Assembly: GCF_040222615.1 (NCBI RefSeq)
Contig: NZ_JAVKCQ010000205.1
Coordinates: forward strand, 1 to 59,772
Reading direction: 5' to 3'
DNA length: 59,772 bases
Source of the DNA: Haliea sp040222615
GTDB taxonomy: Bacteria; Pseudomonadota; Gammaproteobacteria; Pseudomonadales; Halieaceae
Position numbers and translations under genes: made by a program. Positions 34,146 to 42,353 of the stretch are shown here, piece after piece (position 1 is the stretch's first letter; every line of letters begins with the position of its first letter). The notes under the pieces are model-generated. The model was not told the origin of the DNA and ran no database searches. It saw nothing but the letters and a program-made list of their open reading frames with translations.

Positions 34146-35648
34146 TCAGGCCTTGGGGCCCTGCTGCCGGAAGGCCAGGGCCTCGGCGATGTGGCTGTGG
34201 TCGATGCTGGTGGCTCCGGCCATGTCGGCCAGGGTTCTGGCGACCCGCAGGCTGCGGTGCAGGCCGCGCCCGGACAGGCGCAGGGTGTCGGCGGCCCGCT
34301 CGAGCTCGCGCCTCGCCGCCGGCTGCAGACTGCACACCTCGCGAAACCGCTCGTCGGGCAGGCTGGCATTGGTGCAGCCCTGCCGCTGCAGCTGATGTGC
34401 CCGCGCGGCAACGACCCGCGCCCTTACCGCCGCTGAACTTTCCCCCGCCGTTCGCTCGCGCAGCAGGGTCGCGGCGTCGATACGCGGCACGTCCGCGTGC
34501 AGGTCAATCCGGTCCAGCAGTGGGCCCGACAGGCGCTGCCGATAGCGCTGGATCTGGTCCGGGGTGCAGCGGCAGGGTTGCTGTGGGTCGCCGTTAAACC
34601 CGCAGGGGCAGGGGTTCATGGCGGCAACCAGCTGGAAACGGGCCGGGTAGGTGAATTTGTGATTGGCACGGGACAGGGTAATGGCGGCGGCTTCCATGGG
34701 TTCCCGCAGCATTTCCAGCACCTGGCGGCTGAATTCTGGCAATTCGTCCAGGAACAGTACCCCGCCGTGGGCGAGGCTGGCTTCGCCGGGTCGCGGTCGG
34801 GCGCCGCCGCCGACCAGGGCCGCAGCGCTGGCGCTGTGGTGTGGATTGCGGAAGGGGCGACGCCACAAATGCTCCAGGCTGGTGCTGTCGTAGAAACTGT
34901 GCAGCGCGGCGCAGGTCAGTGCCTCATCCGGGTCCGGTGGCGGCAGGATGCCGGGCAGGCGACTGGCGAGCAGGGTTTTGCCGGTGCCGGGTGGGCCGCA
35001 GAGCAGCAGGTTGTGGCCGCCGCTGGCGGCAATTTCCAGGGCGCGCCGCGCCAGGTCCTGGCCCGCGACGTCCGCCAGGTCTGGATAGCGCGGCAGGGTG
35101 TGTGCTGTGGCGCTGGCTACCGTGGGCGCCAGGGGCTGACGGCCGTTCAGGTGCGCGCACAGCGTCAGCAGGTCCTCTGCGCCAATGATCCTGCTGTCGG
35201 GAACGACAGCGGCCAGGGCGGCGTTGTCAGCTGGCGTGACCAGTGTGCGCCCCGCACTGGTGCAGGCCTGGGCTGCGGGAACGATGCCGGGAATGGGGCG
35301 GATAGTGCCGCCGAGCGCGAGTTCGCCCACGAACTCGTAGCGGGCAAGGTCGGTGCTCGGGAGCTGGCCGGAGGCGGCCAGGATGCCGAGGGCGATGGGG
35401 AGATCAAAGCGGCCGCCCTCCTTGGGCAGGTCCGCCGGCGCGAGGTTCACGGTTATGCGTCGGTCGGGGAACTCGAAGTGGGAGTTCTGCAGGGCGCAGC
35501 GCACGCGATCGCGGCTTTCGCGTACCGCGGTTTCCGGCAGGCCGACGATGCTGAACGAGGGCAGACCATTGGCGAGGTGGGCTTCCACCTGCACCGGGGG
35601 TGAGGCGATACCCACCGCCGCGCGGCTGAAGATGACAGACAGTTCCAT
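34146..35648 (-). CDS. comM: YifB/ComM-family AAA+ ATPase (Mg chelatase-like)
   Basis: This is a 500-residue cytoplasmic ATPase. ComM is a hexameric branch-migration helicase that helps integrate DNA during natural transformation. The N-terminal Lon-protease-like domain (SRAAVGIASPPVQVEAHLANG), the Walker A GPPGTGKT (218-225), the sensor region and the C-terminal GLHRSLRVARTLADMAGA are all in place, and the length is standard (about 500). It lies 31 bases downstream of ubiK on the same strand. It marks the right border of the accessory block. Confidence 0.93.
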   Translation of the reverse strand: MELSVIFSRAAVGIASPPVQVEAHLANGLPSFSIVGLPETAVRESRDRVRCALQNSHFEFPDRRITVNLAPADLPKEGGRFDLPIALGILAASGQLPSTDLARYEFVGELALGGTIRPIPGIVPAAQACTSAGRTLVTPADNAALAAVVPDSRIIGAEDLLTLCAHLNGRQPLAPTVASATAHTLPRYPDLADVAGQDLARRALEIAASGGHNLLLCGPPGTGKTLLASRLPGILPPPDPDEALTCAALHSFYDSTSLEHLWRRPFRNPHHSASAAALVGGGARPRPGEASLAHGGVLFLDELPEFSRQVLEMLREPMEAAAITLSRANHKFTYPARFQLVAAMNPCPCGFNGDPQQPCRCTPDQIQRYRQRLSGPLLDRIDLHADVPRIDAATLLRERTAGESSAAVRARVVAARAHQLQRQGCTNASLPDERFREVCSLQPAARRELERAADTLRLSGRGLHRSLRVARTLADMAGATSIDHSHIAEALAFRQQGPKA

Positions 35649-35679
35649 GGCTCATCCTTGAGCATGCCCCCCGGGGATG

Positions 35680-35940
35680 TTAGTTCCTCGCTTGCAGGGC
35701 CTCAAATTCCTTGGTCAGTGCTTCCAGTTCCGCCTCCAGTTGCGCGACCCGTGTCCGGGTGCGGGCGAGGATGGCCGCCTGGGCGTCGAATTCTTCCCGG
35801 CTCACCACATCCAGTTTGCCCAGTGCGGACTGCGCCAACGCGCGCACACCCTTGTCCACATCTGCGCGGAGTCCGGAGCCTGCGGCCAGTGCGTTCATCT
35901 GTTGCAGGATGTCGCCCAGCGGTGGGGGTTTCAGGGCCAT
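35680..35940 (-). CDS. ubiK: Ubiquinone biosynthesis accessory factor UbiK
   Basis: This 86-residue protein matches the YqiC/UbiK (BMFP) family, a small coiled-coil factor that helps the soluble Ubi complex make ubiquinone aerobically. A short amphipathic N-terminus is followed by DVDKGVRALAQSALGKLDVVSREEFDAQ and a long C-terminal coiled coil (LARTRTRVAQLEAELEAL). The family length is 80-100 residues. It is transcribed away from the porin gene and is probably co-transcribed with comM. Confidence 0.88.
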   Translation of the reverse strand: MALKPPPLGDILQQMNALAAGSGLRADVDKGVRALAQSALGKLDVVSREEFDAQAAILARTRTRVAQLEAELEALTKEFEALQARN

Positions 35941-36034
35941 GACAGGGCGTCTCTTTCCACAATGTTAGCGGCTGCAGTGTAGTGCAATTGGCTGGCCGAG
36001 CACAGATCATCGCTGCGCACCAATATCAAGCGCC

Positions 36035-36049
36035 GCACTACTATGGTGC
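36035..36049 (+). promoter_or_regulatory. NtrC-type enhancer site
   Basis: GCACTA-CTA-TGGTGC matches the NtrC consensus GCACCA-N3-TGGTGC with one mismatch. A weaker copy, GCACCA at 36017-36022 with a poor second half, lies 18 bases upstream. The distance from the strong site to the -24 element is about 98 bases, usual for an NtrC enhancer. Confidence 0.75.
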
Positions 36050-36105
36050 ACCGCAGATGCTCTCCCACGGCTCGGGGATCGCCCCGCGATGCCGGATTTA
36101 TTTTA

Positions 36106-36118
36106 TAACAAACTGTTT
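36106..36118 (+). promoter_or_regulatory. IHF-like bending element between enhancer and promoter
   Basis: TAACAA-ACTG-TTT fits WATCAA-N4-TTR with two mismatches, in a run of AT-rich DNA in this GC-rich window. Its place between the NtrC site and the sigma-54 promoter is where IHF normally helps looping. Confidence 0.35.
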
Positions 36119-36138
36119 TATAAAGACTTTAATCCTGT

Positions 36139-36154
36139 TGGCACAGGGTCTGCA
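36139..36154 (+). promoter_or_regulatory. Sigma-54 promoter (-24/-12) for the porin-glnK-amtB unit
   Basis: TGGCAC-AGGGTC-TGCA has the invariant GG (36140-36141) and GC (36152-36153) separated by exactly 10 bases, the hallmark of RpoN promoters. The first start codon, of the porin gene, is at 36246, giving a leader of roughly 80 bases. Confidence 0.8.
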
Positions 36155-36245
36155 GAAGCTCAGTTGCGAATGTGACAAACGTGTCACGGAAGTCACCGGG
36201 CCAAGACCTGCGACTCCCGAACGCCAACCCAAGGAGAATCACAAC

Positions 36246-36923
36246 ATGTTGCACAAGAAACTGCTTCCCGCTTCCATCACCGCTGCCCTGTTGTTGGGTG
36301 CCGCTTCCGCCCAGGCGGAAATCAGCGCCAACGTCACCCTGGCCACGGATTACACCTTCCGCGGTATCTCCCAGACCGGCGAGCGCGGAGCCATCCAGGG
36401 TGGCTTCGACTGGTCCGGTGAGTCCGGGCTGTACGCGGGCATCTGGGGCTCCAACATCAACTTCGGTGGCGATGCGTCCACCGAGATGGACTACTACGGC
36501 GGCTTTGCCGGTGAAACCGCCGGTGGCTTCGGCTACGACTTCGGCTTCATTTACTACGACTACGAGAACGAGCCAGAGTTCGACTATCTGGAATTCGCGC
36601 TGGGCTTCAGCTACTCGGACTTCAGTTTCGGTGTGAACTACTCCGATGAGTTCGGCGACGGCGGCCCCACCTATATCTACTACTCTGCCGGCTACTCCAT
36701 GAGCCTTACCGAGGAGTTCAGTGTCGGCTTCAACATCGGTTTCACCGACACTGACCAGGACGATTTCTGGGAAGAAGGCGAAGACACCTACATGGATTAC
36801 GGCGTCACCTTCGGCTACAGCGCCTACGAACTGGACTTCGCACTCGCCCTGATCGGCACCGATCTCGACGATAGCGATGCCGCCGATGATCGCGTCGTGT
36901 TCTCCATCTCGAAGAGCTTCTGA
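36246..36923 (+). CDS. TorF-family putative outer-membrane porin
   Basis: This 225-residue protein has a clear signal peptide (LLPASITAALLLGAASAQA-E) and then the block NVTLATDYTFRGISQTGERGAIQGG, diagnostic of the TIGR02001/TorF putative porin family. The rest is rich in alternating aromatic and acidic residues and ends in phenylalanine (SISKSF), as outer-membrane barrels do. AGGAG lies before the ATG. The gene lies between the sigma-54 promoter and glnK, so it should be expressed under nitrogen limitation and may let small nitrogen compounds through the outer membrane. Its solute is unknown. Confidence 0.87.
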   Translation: MLHKKLLPASITAALLLGAASAQAEISANVTLATDYTFRGISQTGERGAIQGGFDWSGESGLYAGIWGSNINFGGDASTEMDYYGGFAGETAGGFGYDFGFIYYDYENEPEFDYLEFALGFSYSDFSFGVNYSDEFGDGGPTYIYYSAGYSMSLTEEFSVGFNIGFTDTDQDDFWEEGEDTYMDYGVTFGYSAYELDFALALIGTDLDDSDAADDRVVFSISKSF

Positions 36924-36945
36924 GCCGCCGGGACTGAACCCCACT

Positions 36946-36963
36946 GGCGCCCTGCGGGGCGCC
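36946..36963 (+). other. Hairpin between the porin and glnK genes
   Basis: A perfect seven-base stem GGCGCCC/GGGCGCC with a TGCG loop lies 22 bases after the porin stop. No T-run follows, so it is more likely a processing or RNA-stability element than a terminator. It could make the upstream porin mRNA more abundant than the glnK-amtB part. Confidence 0.5.
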
Positions 36964-36985
36964 CTGTTGAAACCAGGAGATTTGC

Positions 36986-37324
36986 ATGAAACTGATCACG
37001 GCTATCGTCAAGCCATTCAAATTGGACGATGTACGCGAGGCGCTCTCTGAGATAGGTGTGCAGGGCATCACTGTGACCGAGGTCAAGGGCTTCGGTCGCC
37101 AGAAAGGCCACACCGAGTTGTATCGTGGCGCCGAGTACGTTGTCGACTTCCTTCCCAAGGTCAAGATCGAGGTGGCCGTTGCCGAGGCCCTGGCGGAAAA
37201 AACCATTGAGGCCATCACCAAGGCTGCCAACACCGGCAAGATCGGTGACGGCAAGGTTTTTGTGTCCGCTCTGGAGCAGGTGATACGGATTCGTACCGGC
37301 GAAACCGGCGAAGACGCCATCTGA
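36986..37324 (+). CDS. glnK: P-II nitrogen regulatory protein GlnK
   Basis: This 112-residue P-II signal protein senses ATP/ADP and 2-oxoglutarate and blocks AmtB when nitrogen is plentiful. The T-loop contains the uridylylation Tyr51 (TELYRGAEYVVDF), and the second signature TGKIGDGKVFV is present. AGGAG precedes the ATG. It is followed 32 bases later by amtB, the classical pair. The protein is identical at about 91 of 112 positions to the second P-II protein after amtB. Confidence 0.96.
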   Translation: MKLITAIVKPFKLDDVREALSEIGVQGITVTEVKGFGRQKGHTELYRGAEYVVDFLPKVKIEVAVAEALAEKTIEAITKAANTGKIGDGKVFVSALEQVIRIRTGETGEDAI

Positions 37325-37356
37325 ACCCACGCGACTAACCAACGAGAGTGAATCCC

Positions 37357-38628
37357 ATGGAAAACCAGATTTTTGAATTACAGTATGCGATGGACACCTT
37401 TTACTTCCTGGTGTGCGGCGCGCTGGTAATGTGGATGGCGGCAGGCTTCGCAATGCTGGAGGCAGGCCTCGTTCGCGCCAAGAATACCACTGAAATCCTG
37501 ACCAAGAACGTGGCCCTGTACGCGGTGGCCTGCACCATGTACCTGATCTGCGGCTACCACTTCATGTACGACGGGGGCTTCTTCCTGTCCGGTGTGACCA
37601 CGGTTGCCCAAATGGATGACGTGGCCGTGGCCGCGGTGCTGGCGGACTCCGCTGAAGCCGGCTTTGGCGGCGACTCGGTGTACTCGGGTGCTTCCGACTT
37701 CTTCTTCCAGGTGGTGTTTGTCGCCACCGCCATGTCCATCGTGTCCGGTGCCGTGGCAGAGCGGATGAAGTTGTGGGCCTTCCTGGCCTTCGCCGTAGTC
37801 ATGACCGGTTTCATCTACCCGATCGAGGGCGGCTGGACCTGGGGTGGCAAGGCAGTGCCGTTCATCGGTGAACTGAGCTACAGCGACTACGCCGGCTCCG
37901 GTATTGTGCACCTTGCTGGTGCGGCGGCGGCCCTGGCAGGCGTCCTGCTGCTCGGCGCGCGCAAAGGCAAGTATGCCGCTGACGGTTCTGTCCGTGCCAT
38001 TCCCGGCGCCAACATGCCGCTGGCAACCCTGGGTACCTTTATCCTGTGGATGGGCTGGTTCGGCTTCAACGGCGGCTCCACCCTGAAACTGGGCGGCATC
38101 GCGGTAGCCAACGAAGTGGCCAACGTGTTCCTGAACACCAACGCTGCTGCTGCGGGCGGCCTGATCGCGGCCCTGCTGCTGTCGCGCCTCGTGTTCGGCA
38201 AGGCAGACCTGACCATGGCCCTGAACGGCGCGCTCGCCGGCCTGGTCGCCATTACGGCCGAGCCTGCTGATCCCTCGCCCCTGCTGGCGATGATCATCGG
38301 CGCCATCGGCGGCATCATCGTGGTGGGCAGCATCGTGGCCATGGACAAGATCAAGATCGACGATCCGGTCGGCGCCATCTCTGTCCACGGCGTGGTCGGT
38401 ATCTGGGGCATCTTCGCGGTACTGCTGTCCGACCCCGACGCCACCTTCATGGGCCAGCTGGTCGGCACCCTGGTGATCTTTATCTGGGTCTTTGGCGCCA
38501 GCCTGATTACCTGGGCAATCCTCAAGGCCGTCATGGGTATCCGGGTCAGCGAGGAAGAGGAGTACGAAGGGGTGGATCTGTCCGAGTGCGGGATGGAAGC
38601 CTACCCGGAGTTTGTTTCCCAGAAATAG
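37357..38628 (+). CDS. amtB: Ammonium transporter AmtB
   Basis: This 423-residue inner-membrane channel moves ammonium. The ATG at 37357 is chosen over the GTG at 37348, which overlaps the gAGAG ribosome site. The pore His185 (GSGIVHLAGAAAAL) and its partner in ISVHGVVGIWGIF are present, as is Asp177 (SYSDYAG) near the recruitment site. The sequence begins directly with a membrane helix; there is no E. coli-like cleaved signal. It lies in the porin-glnK-amtB unit and is followed by a strong terminator. Confidence 0.95.
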   Translation: MENQIFELQYAMDTFYFLVCGALVMWMAAGFAMLEAGLVRAKNTTEILTKNVALYAVACTMYLICGYHFMYDGGFFLSGVTTVAQMDDVAVAAVLADSAEAGFGGDSVYSGASDFFFQVVFVATAMSIVSGAVAERMKLWAFLAFAVVMTGFIYPIEGGWTWGGKAVPFIGELSYSDYAGSGIVHLAGAAAALAGVLLLGARKGKYAADGSVRAIPGANMPLATLGTFILWMGWFGFNGGSTLKLGGIAVANEVANVFLNTNAAAAGGLIAALLLSRLVFGKADLTMALNGALAGLVAITAEPADPSPLLAMIIGAIGGIIVVGSIVAMDKIKIDDPVGAISVHGVVGIWGIFAVLLSDPDATFMGQLVGTLVIFIWVFGASLITWAILKAVMGIRVSEEEEYEGVDLSECGMEAYPEFVSQK

Positions 38629-38666
38629 TTCCAGTCTTGCGGGCGCATTGATGCAATGCGTGCTTT

Positions 38667-38690
38667 GGGGGCCTTCGGGCCCCCTTTTTT
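38667..38690 (+). terminator. Strong intrinsic terminator after amtB
   Basis: A perfect seven-base GC stem (GGGGGCC/GGCCCCC) closed by a TTCG tetraloop is followed by six T residues at 38685-38690. It ends the porin-glnK-amtB transcript before the second P-II gene. Confidence 0.93.
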
Positions 38691-38701
38691 GTGCCCACCC
38701 C

Positions 38702-38729
38702 TTGCGATTCTGCGCCCGCCTTCCATAAT
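38702..38729 (+). promoter_or_regulatory. Candidate sigma-70 promoter of the second P-II gene
   Basis: TTGCGA (38702-38707) and CATAAT (38724-38729) are 16 bases apart. They fall between the amtB terminator and the start codon at 38762, so the second P-II gene can be expressed independently of nitrogen limitation. Confidence 0.55.
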
Positions 38730-38761
38730 GGCTGCTTCGTTGAACGCGCCGGAGCACCGCC

Positions 38762-39100
<339 letters not shown>

Positions 39101-39129
39101 TACTGCCAGAGCGGTAATCGGCGCCGGGT

Positions 39130-39843
39130 TCAGCGCCCGGTGTGGTCAATGCGGCGGATGGCATCCGGCAGCTTGCGCAGGGTCTGTATCTCGGCGTCCG
39201 GCAGCAGGCCCTGCTGATCCCAGGTGGCGCCCTGCAGGTTGACCCAGACCGTGCGCATGCCAACCCGGCTGGCGCCGAGAATATCGTGTTCAGGATTGTC
39301 CCCGACATGCACGATCTGGCCGGGCTGCACCCCGGTCTGCGCCAACGCCGCCTGGAACATGTCCGGCGCCGGCTTGCTGGCCCCGATCTCTTCGGCCAGA
39401 AAGGCGAAGTCGAAATACTCCCCGGCATCGGTCTTGTAGATGTCGGCATTGCCGTTGGTCAGGGCGCCCAGCCGGTAGTGTCCAGCCAATTCCCTCAGTA
39501 CCTCCAGCGCTTCCTCGTACAGCTCCACCTTGTGTCGCTCTTCCAGGAAGGCGGCGAAAGCGGCAATGGCGCCGCGCTCACAGTCTGCATCGTTATAGCC
39601 CGCTGCCCGCTGCAGTTCGTAGAGCATGCGGATGCGCATCTGGCTGACGTGGTGAGCGAGTTCGGGGTGGCCCTGCCAGACACGCTTTTTGAATTCCCAC
39701 AGGCTGTCGTGATCGTGGTGCTCGATGCAACCCGGGCGATACTGGAGCAGCCAGTCGCGCTGGGCCTGCTCGGCCCGCAGCAGGGCGGGTTCCACATCCC
39801 AGAGCGTGTTGTCGAGGTCGAAGGTGATGACGGCGATCTTCAC
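39130..39843 (-). CDS. HAD-family hydrolase, YigB-like phosphatase
   Basis: This 237-residue haloacid dehalogenase-family phosphatase has the nucleophile motif FDLDNTLWD (Asp9 and Asp11), motif II TNGN, the lysine in GASKPAPDMF and motif IV VGDNPEHDILGA. E. coli YigB dephosphorylates FMN to riboflavin. The GTG at 39843 is used because it gives the usual N-terminus just before the first motif; the frame extends upstream to 39894 inside xerC. The start lies five bases from the xerC stop boundary, as in the E. coli dapF-yigA-xerC-yigB order. The symbol is withheld because the FMN specificity is inferred from position. Confidence 0.86.
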   Translation of the reverse strand: MKIAVITFDLDNTLWDVEPALLRAEQAQRDWLLQYRPGCIEHHDHDSLWEFKKRVWQGHPELAHHVSQMRIRMLYELQRAAGYNDADCERGAIAAFAAFLEERHKVELYEEALEVLRELAGHYRLGALTNGNADIYKTDAGEYFDFAFLAEEIGASKPAPDMFQAALAQTGVQPGQIVHVGDNPEHDILGASRVGMRTVWVNLQGATWDQQGLLPDAEIQTLRKLPDAIRRIDHTGR

Positions 39844-39847
39844 GGCC

Positions 39848-40762
39848 TCAATCCGCCTTCGGCTTGCGCCGCCGGGCCCGCGGATGGGCCGCATCGTAGA
39901 CCTTGGCGAGGTGCTGGAAGTCCAGATGGGTGTAGATCTGGGTGGTAGCGATGTTGGCGTGCCCCAGCAGCTCCTGTACCGCGCGCAGGTCGCCGCTGGA
40001 CTCCAGCATGTGGCTGGCGAAGGAGTGGCGCAGCATGTGCGGGTGCACGTCCTGGTACATGCCCGCGCGACGACCCTGCAGCTTCAGCCGGGCCTGCACG
40101 TTGCGCACGCTGATACGCTGGCCGCGATTGCTGGTAAACAGGGCCGGGTCGCTGCTGGGTGGGCGCACCGCCAGCCAGCGGCTGATGGCCTCCAGGGCCA
40201 CCGAGCCAACCGGAATGGTGCGGGTCTTGCGGCCCTTGCCGGTCACGGTTACCAGGTGCGCCTGGGAGTCAATGTCGTCCAGGTTGATTGCCACCAGTTC
40301 CGCCAGGCGCAGACCGGAGGAGTAGAACAGCTCGGCAATCGCGCTGTCGCGCAGGGCCATGGGGTCATCGCCGGCAAACTGCAGGTATTTGTTGACCTGG
40401 TCTGCGTCCAGGGTCTTGGGCAGGCGCCGGGGCTGGCGCGGTGCCTGTACCGCCGCGGCGGGGTTCCGGCTGTGCCCCTGTTCCCGCCCCAGGTAGCGGA
40501 AGAACGAGCGCGCCGCGGACAGCGCGCGCTGAATGCTGCTGCCGGCCAGTCCGTGCCGGTGCAGCTGGCTCACCCAGCTGCGAATATCGGCCTCGTGCAC
40601 AGCGCCGGCGTCTTCGCGTTGGCGCACAGCGCAGTAAGCCACCAGCGACTGGAGGTCCCGCTGGTAGTTGCTGATCGTGTGCGGGGAGAGCTGCCGCACG
40701 TCGCGCAGGTAATTGATATAGGCGACGCTGGCGTCCGCCAGGGGCGTGGCGGCGGCGGGCAT
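39848..40762 (-). CDS. xerC: Tyrosine recombinase XerC
   Basis: XerC, with XerD, resolves chromosome dimers at the dif site near the replication terminus. The 304-residue protein shows the whole catalytic set: Arg152 (SSGLRLAEL), Lys176, His242 and Arg245 (HMLRHSFASHM), His268 (LLGHANI) and the nucleophile Tyr277 (TTQIYTHLDF). The tail FQHLAKVYDAAHPRARRR is typical of XerC rather than phage integrases. Its start overlaps the DUF484 stop by one base. This is a core gene and not evidence for a mobile element. Confidence 0.95.
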   Translation of the reverse strand: MPAAATPLADASVAYINYLRDVRQLSPHTISNYQRDLQSLVAYCAVRQREDAGAVHEADIRSWVSQLHRHGLAGSSIQRALSAARSFFRYLGREQGHSRNPAAAVQAPRQPRRLPKTLDADQVNKYLQFAGDDPMALRDSAIAELFYSSGLRLAELVAINLDDIDSQAHLVTVTGKGRKTRTIPVGSVALEAISRWLAVRPPSSDPALFTSNRGQRISVRNVQARLKLQGRRAGMYQDVHPHMLRHSFASHMLESSGDLRAVQELLGHANIATTQIYTHLDFQHLAKVYDAAHPRARRRKPKAD

Positions 40763-41469
40763 CAGCTGCCCGGGCCGACACCGAGGCGTGGGAGCAGGCG
40801 CACCAGGACCTCGGCGATATGCTGCAGGAACAGGGTGCCCATGCTGCTGCTGTAGCGGTGGGCATCGGAACTGCCGACCGCGATGACGCCGACTTCCTCG
40901 CCGTTGAGCAGCGGCATGACGGCGGCGGAGCCGACCGCGCCGGCCTCGGGAAACAGATAGTTAAGTTCCTCGGTGCGCAGCGGGCCGCACAGGGCCTTGC
41001 GGCCGCGGAGCAGGGCGCCGATTTCGATGCGCGCGCGCTCGCCGCTCTCGATCCGCACCCCCGCGGGGGCCTTGTGCCGGTCTCCGAACAGGATGATGCT
41101 GGCGTGTTCGACCTCGAAGTCTTCGTGCATGGCCCGGGTAAAGGTGCCACAGAGCTCCGGCAGCGACTCTGCGTCCAGCAGCGCCAGCACCAGGCGCCGG
41201 GTCTGCTCGTAGAGCTTGTCGTTGTGGCGGGCATTGGCAGTGAGCGCGTTGAGGCGCTGGCGCATCTCGATATTGCGCTCCCGCAATACGGTAACCTGCT
41301 TTTCCACCAGCGACACCGCGCTACCCGATGCGTGCGATACATGCAGGAAATCCAGCATGTCGGGATGGCGCTGGAGAAAGTCGCTGTGTTGTTTCAGGTA
41401 ATCCCGCACGGATTCATCGTTGAGTTCGGGGCTGGCCACGGTGACTGCCGGTTCCTTTTTGGCTGGCAT
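40762..41469 (-). CDS. DUF484 family protein (GAF-like)
   Basis: This 235-residue protein of the DUF484 family is conserved in the xerC-dapF neighbourhood of gammaproteobacteria, where its function is not known. The N-terminus VRDYLKQHSDFLQRHPDMLDFL, followed by SLVEKQVTVLRERN and a coiled coil, is diagnostic. The C-terminal part (about 90-230) resembles a GAF sensor domain. It lies 38 bases after dapF and overlaps xerC by one base, so it is in the same operon. Confidence 0.9.
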   Translation of the reverse strand: MPAKKEPAVTVASPELNDESVRDYLKQHSDFLQRHPDMLDFLHVSHASGSAVSLVEKQVTVLRERNIEMRQRLNALTANARHNDKLYEQTRRLVLALLDAESLPELCGTFTRAMHEDFEVEHASIILFGDRHKAPAGVRIESGERARIEIGALLRGRKALCGPLRTEELNYLFPEAGAVGSAAVMPLLNGEEVGVIAVGSSDAHRYSSSMGTLFLQHIAEVLVRLLPRLGVGPGS

Positions 41470-41507
41470 GGTCTGTCTCTCTCCGTAATTGCTGCCGCAC
41501 CGCGGCG

Positions 41508-42338
41508 TCAGATCTTGATGCTGCCTTCAAACACTACGGCAGTGGGTCCGGTCATGATGACCGGTCGGCCTGCTCCGGCCCAGCTGATCTCAAGCTTACC
41601 GCCGGGCAGCTGCACTGTCACGGTATCCCGCAGCCAGCCGCGCAGCATGCCGTACACGGCTGCGGCACAGGCTCCGGTGCCGCAGGCGAGGGTCTCGCCC
41701 GCGCCCCGCTCATACACGCGCAGGCGGATTTCGCGGTCGGACATCACCTGCATGAAACCGGCATTGACCCGCTGCGGAAAATCCGGGTGGCGCTCCAGCG
41801 CGGGCCCGATTGTGGCGACGGGCGCGGTGTCCACGTCATCCACCCGCAGCACCGCGTGGGGGTTGCCCATGGACAGGGCGCCGATCTCGAGGCGCTGGCC
41901 GTCGACGGCGAGGGCGTAATGGTCTGCCAGCTCCGCGGCGGCGAAAGGGATGTCAGCCGGGGCAAACACCGGTATGCCCATGTCGACCTCGACCCGGTGC
42001 TTGTCCCGCACCCGAAGCTCCAGTATGCCGCCCGCGGTCTGCACCCGGATAATGCGCTTGCCGGTGAGCTGCTTGTCGCGCACGAAGCGGGCAAAACAGC
42101 GGGCACCGTTACCGCAGTTTTCCACTTCACTGCCGTCGGCGTTGAAAATCCGGTAGCGAAAATCCACATCCGGGCTGTCCGGAGCCTCGACCAGCAGAAC
42201 CTGGTCACAGCCGATGCCGAAGTGGCGGTCCGCGAGCATGCGGATGTCCTGTTCCCGTGGCCGGTAGCGCTGGCTGATCAGGTCGATGACCACGAAGTCA
42301 TTGCCCGCGCCGTGCATTTTGGTGAACTTCAGCAGCAT
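41508..42338 (-). CDS. dapF: Diaminopimelate epimerase
   Basis: DapF converts LL- to meso-diaminopimelate for lysine and peptidoglycan synthesis. The 276-residue protein contains the two catalytic cysteines, Cys75 in ENCGNGARCFARF and Cys219 in ETLACGTGACAAAV, and the N-terminal KMHGAGNDFVV. It starts 15 bases after the lysA stop, so meso-DAP synthesis and decarboxylation are encoded together. Confidence 0.97.
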   Translation of the reverse strand: MLLKFTKMHGAGNDFVVIDLISQRYRPREQDIRMLADRHFGIGCDQVLLVEAPDSPDVDFRYRIFNADGSEVENCGNGARCFARFVRDKQLTGKRIIRVQTAGGILELRVRDKHRVEVDMGIPVFAPADIPFAAAELADHYALAVDGQRLEIGALSMGNPHAVLRVDDVDTAPVATIGPALERHPDFPQRVNAGFMQVMSDREIRLRVYERGAGETLACGTGACAAAVYGMLRGWLRDTVTVQLPGGKLEISWAGAGRPVIMTGPTAVVFEGSIKI

Positions 42339-42353
42339 GTCAGCGCCACCTGC

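Larger units (their letters stand above)
35941..36245. other. 305-base control region between ubiK and the porin gene
   Basis: This region holds the nitrogen-control signals described separately: an NtrC-type site at 36035-36049, a weaker half-like site at 36017-36031, an AT-rich stretch with an IHF-like element (36106-36118), and a sigma-54 promoter at 36139-36154. No open reading frame with a plausible start was seen; a frame reaching back from the porin to 35982 has no coding signature before its signal peptide. Confidence 0.75.

Noticed and set aside
36113..36134. AT-rich TTTTATAAAGACTT resembling the shared operator site of the leftward acyl-CoA units
   Set aside because: Alignment needs a two-base gap and the flanking bases do not match; it is better explained as AT-rich spacer DNA in the sigma-54 control region.
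39848..40762. Tyrosine recombinase as a sign of a mobile element
   Set aside because: The gene is XerC by its C-terminus and its place beside dapF and DUF484; no phage or transposon genes accompany it.
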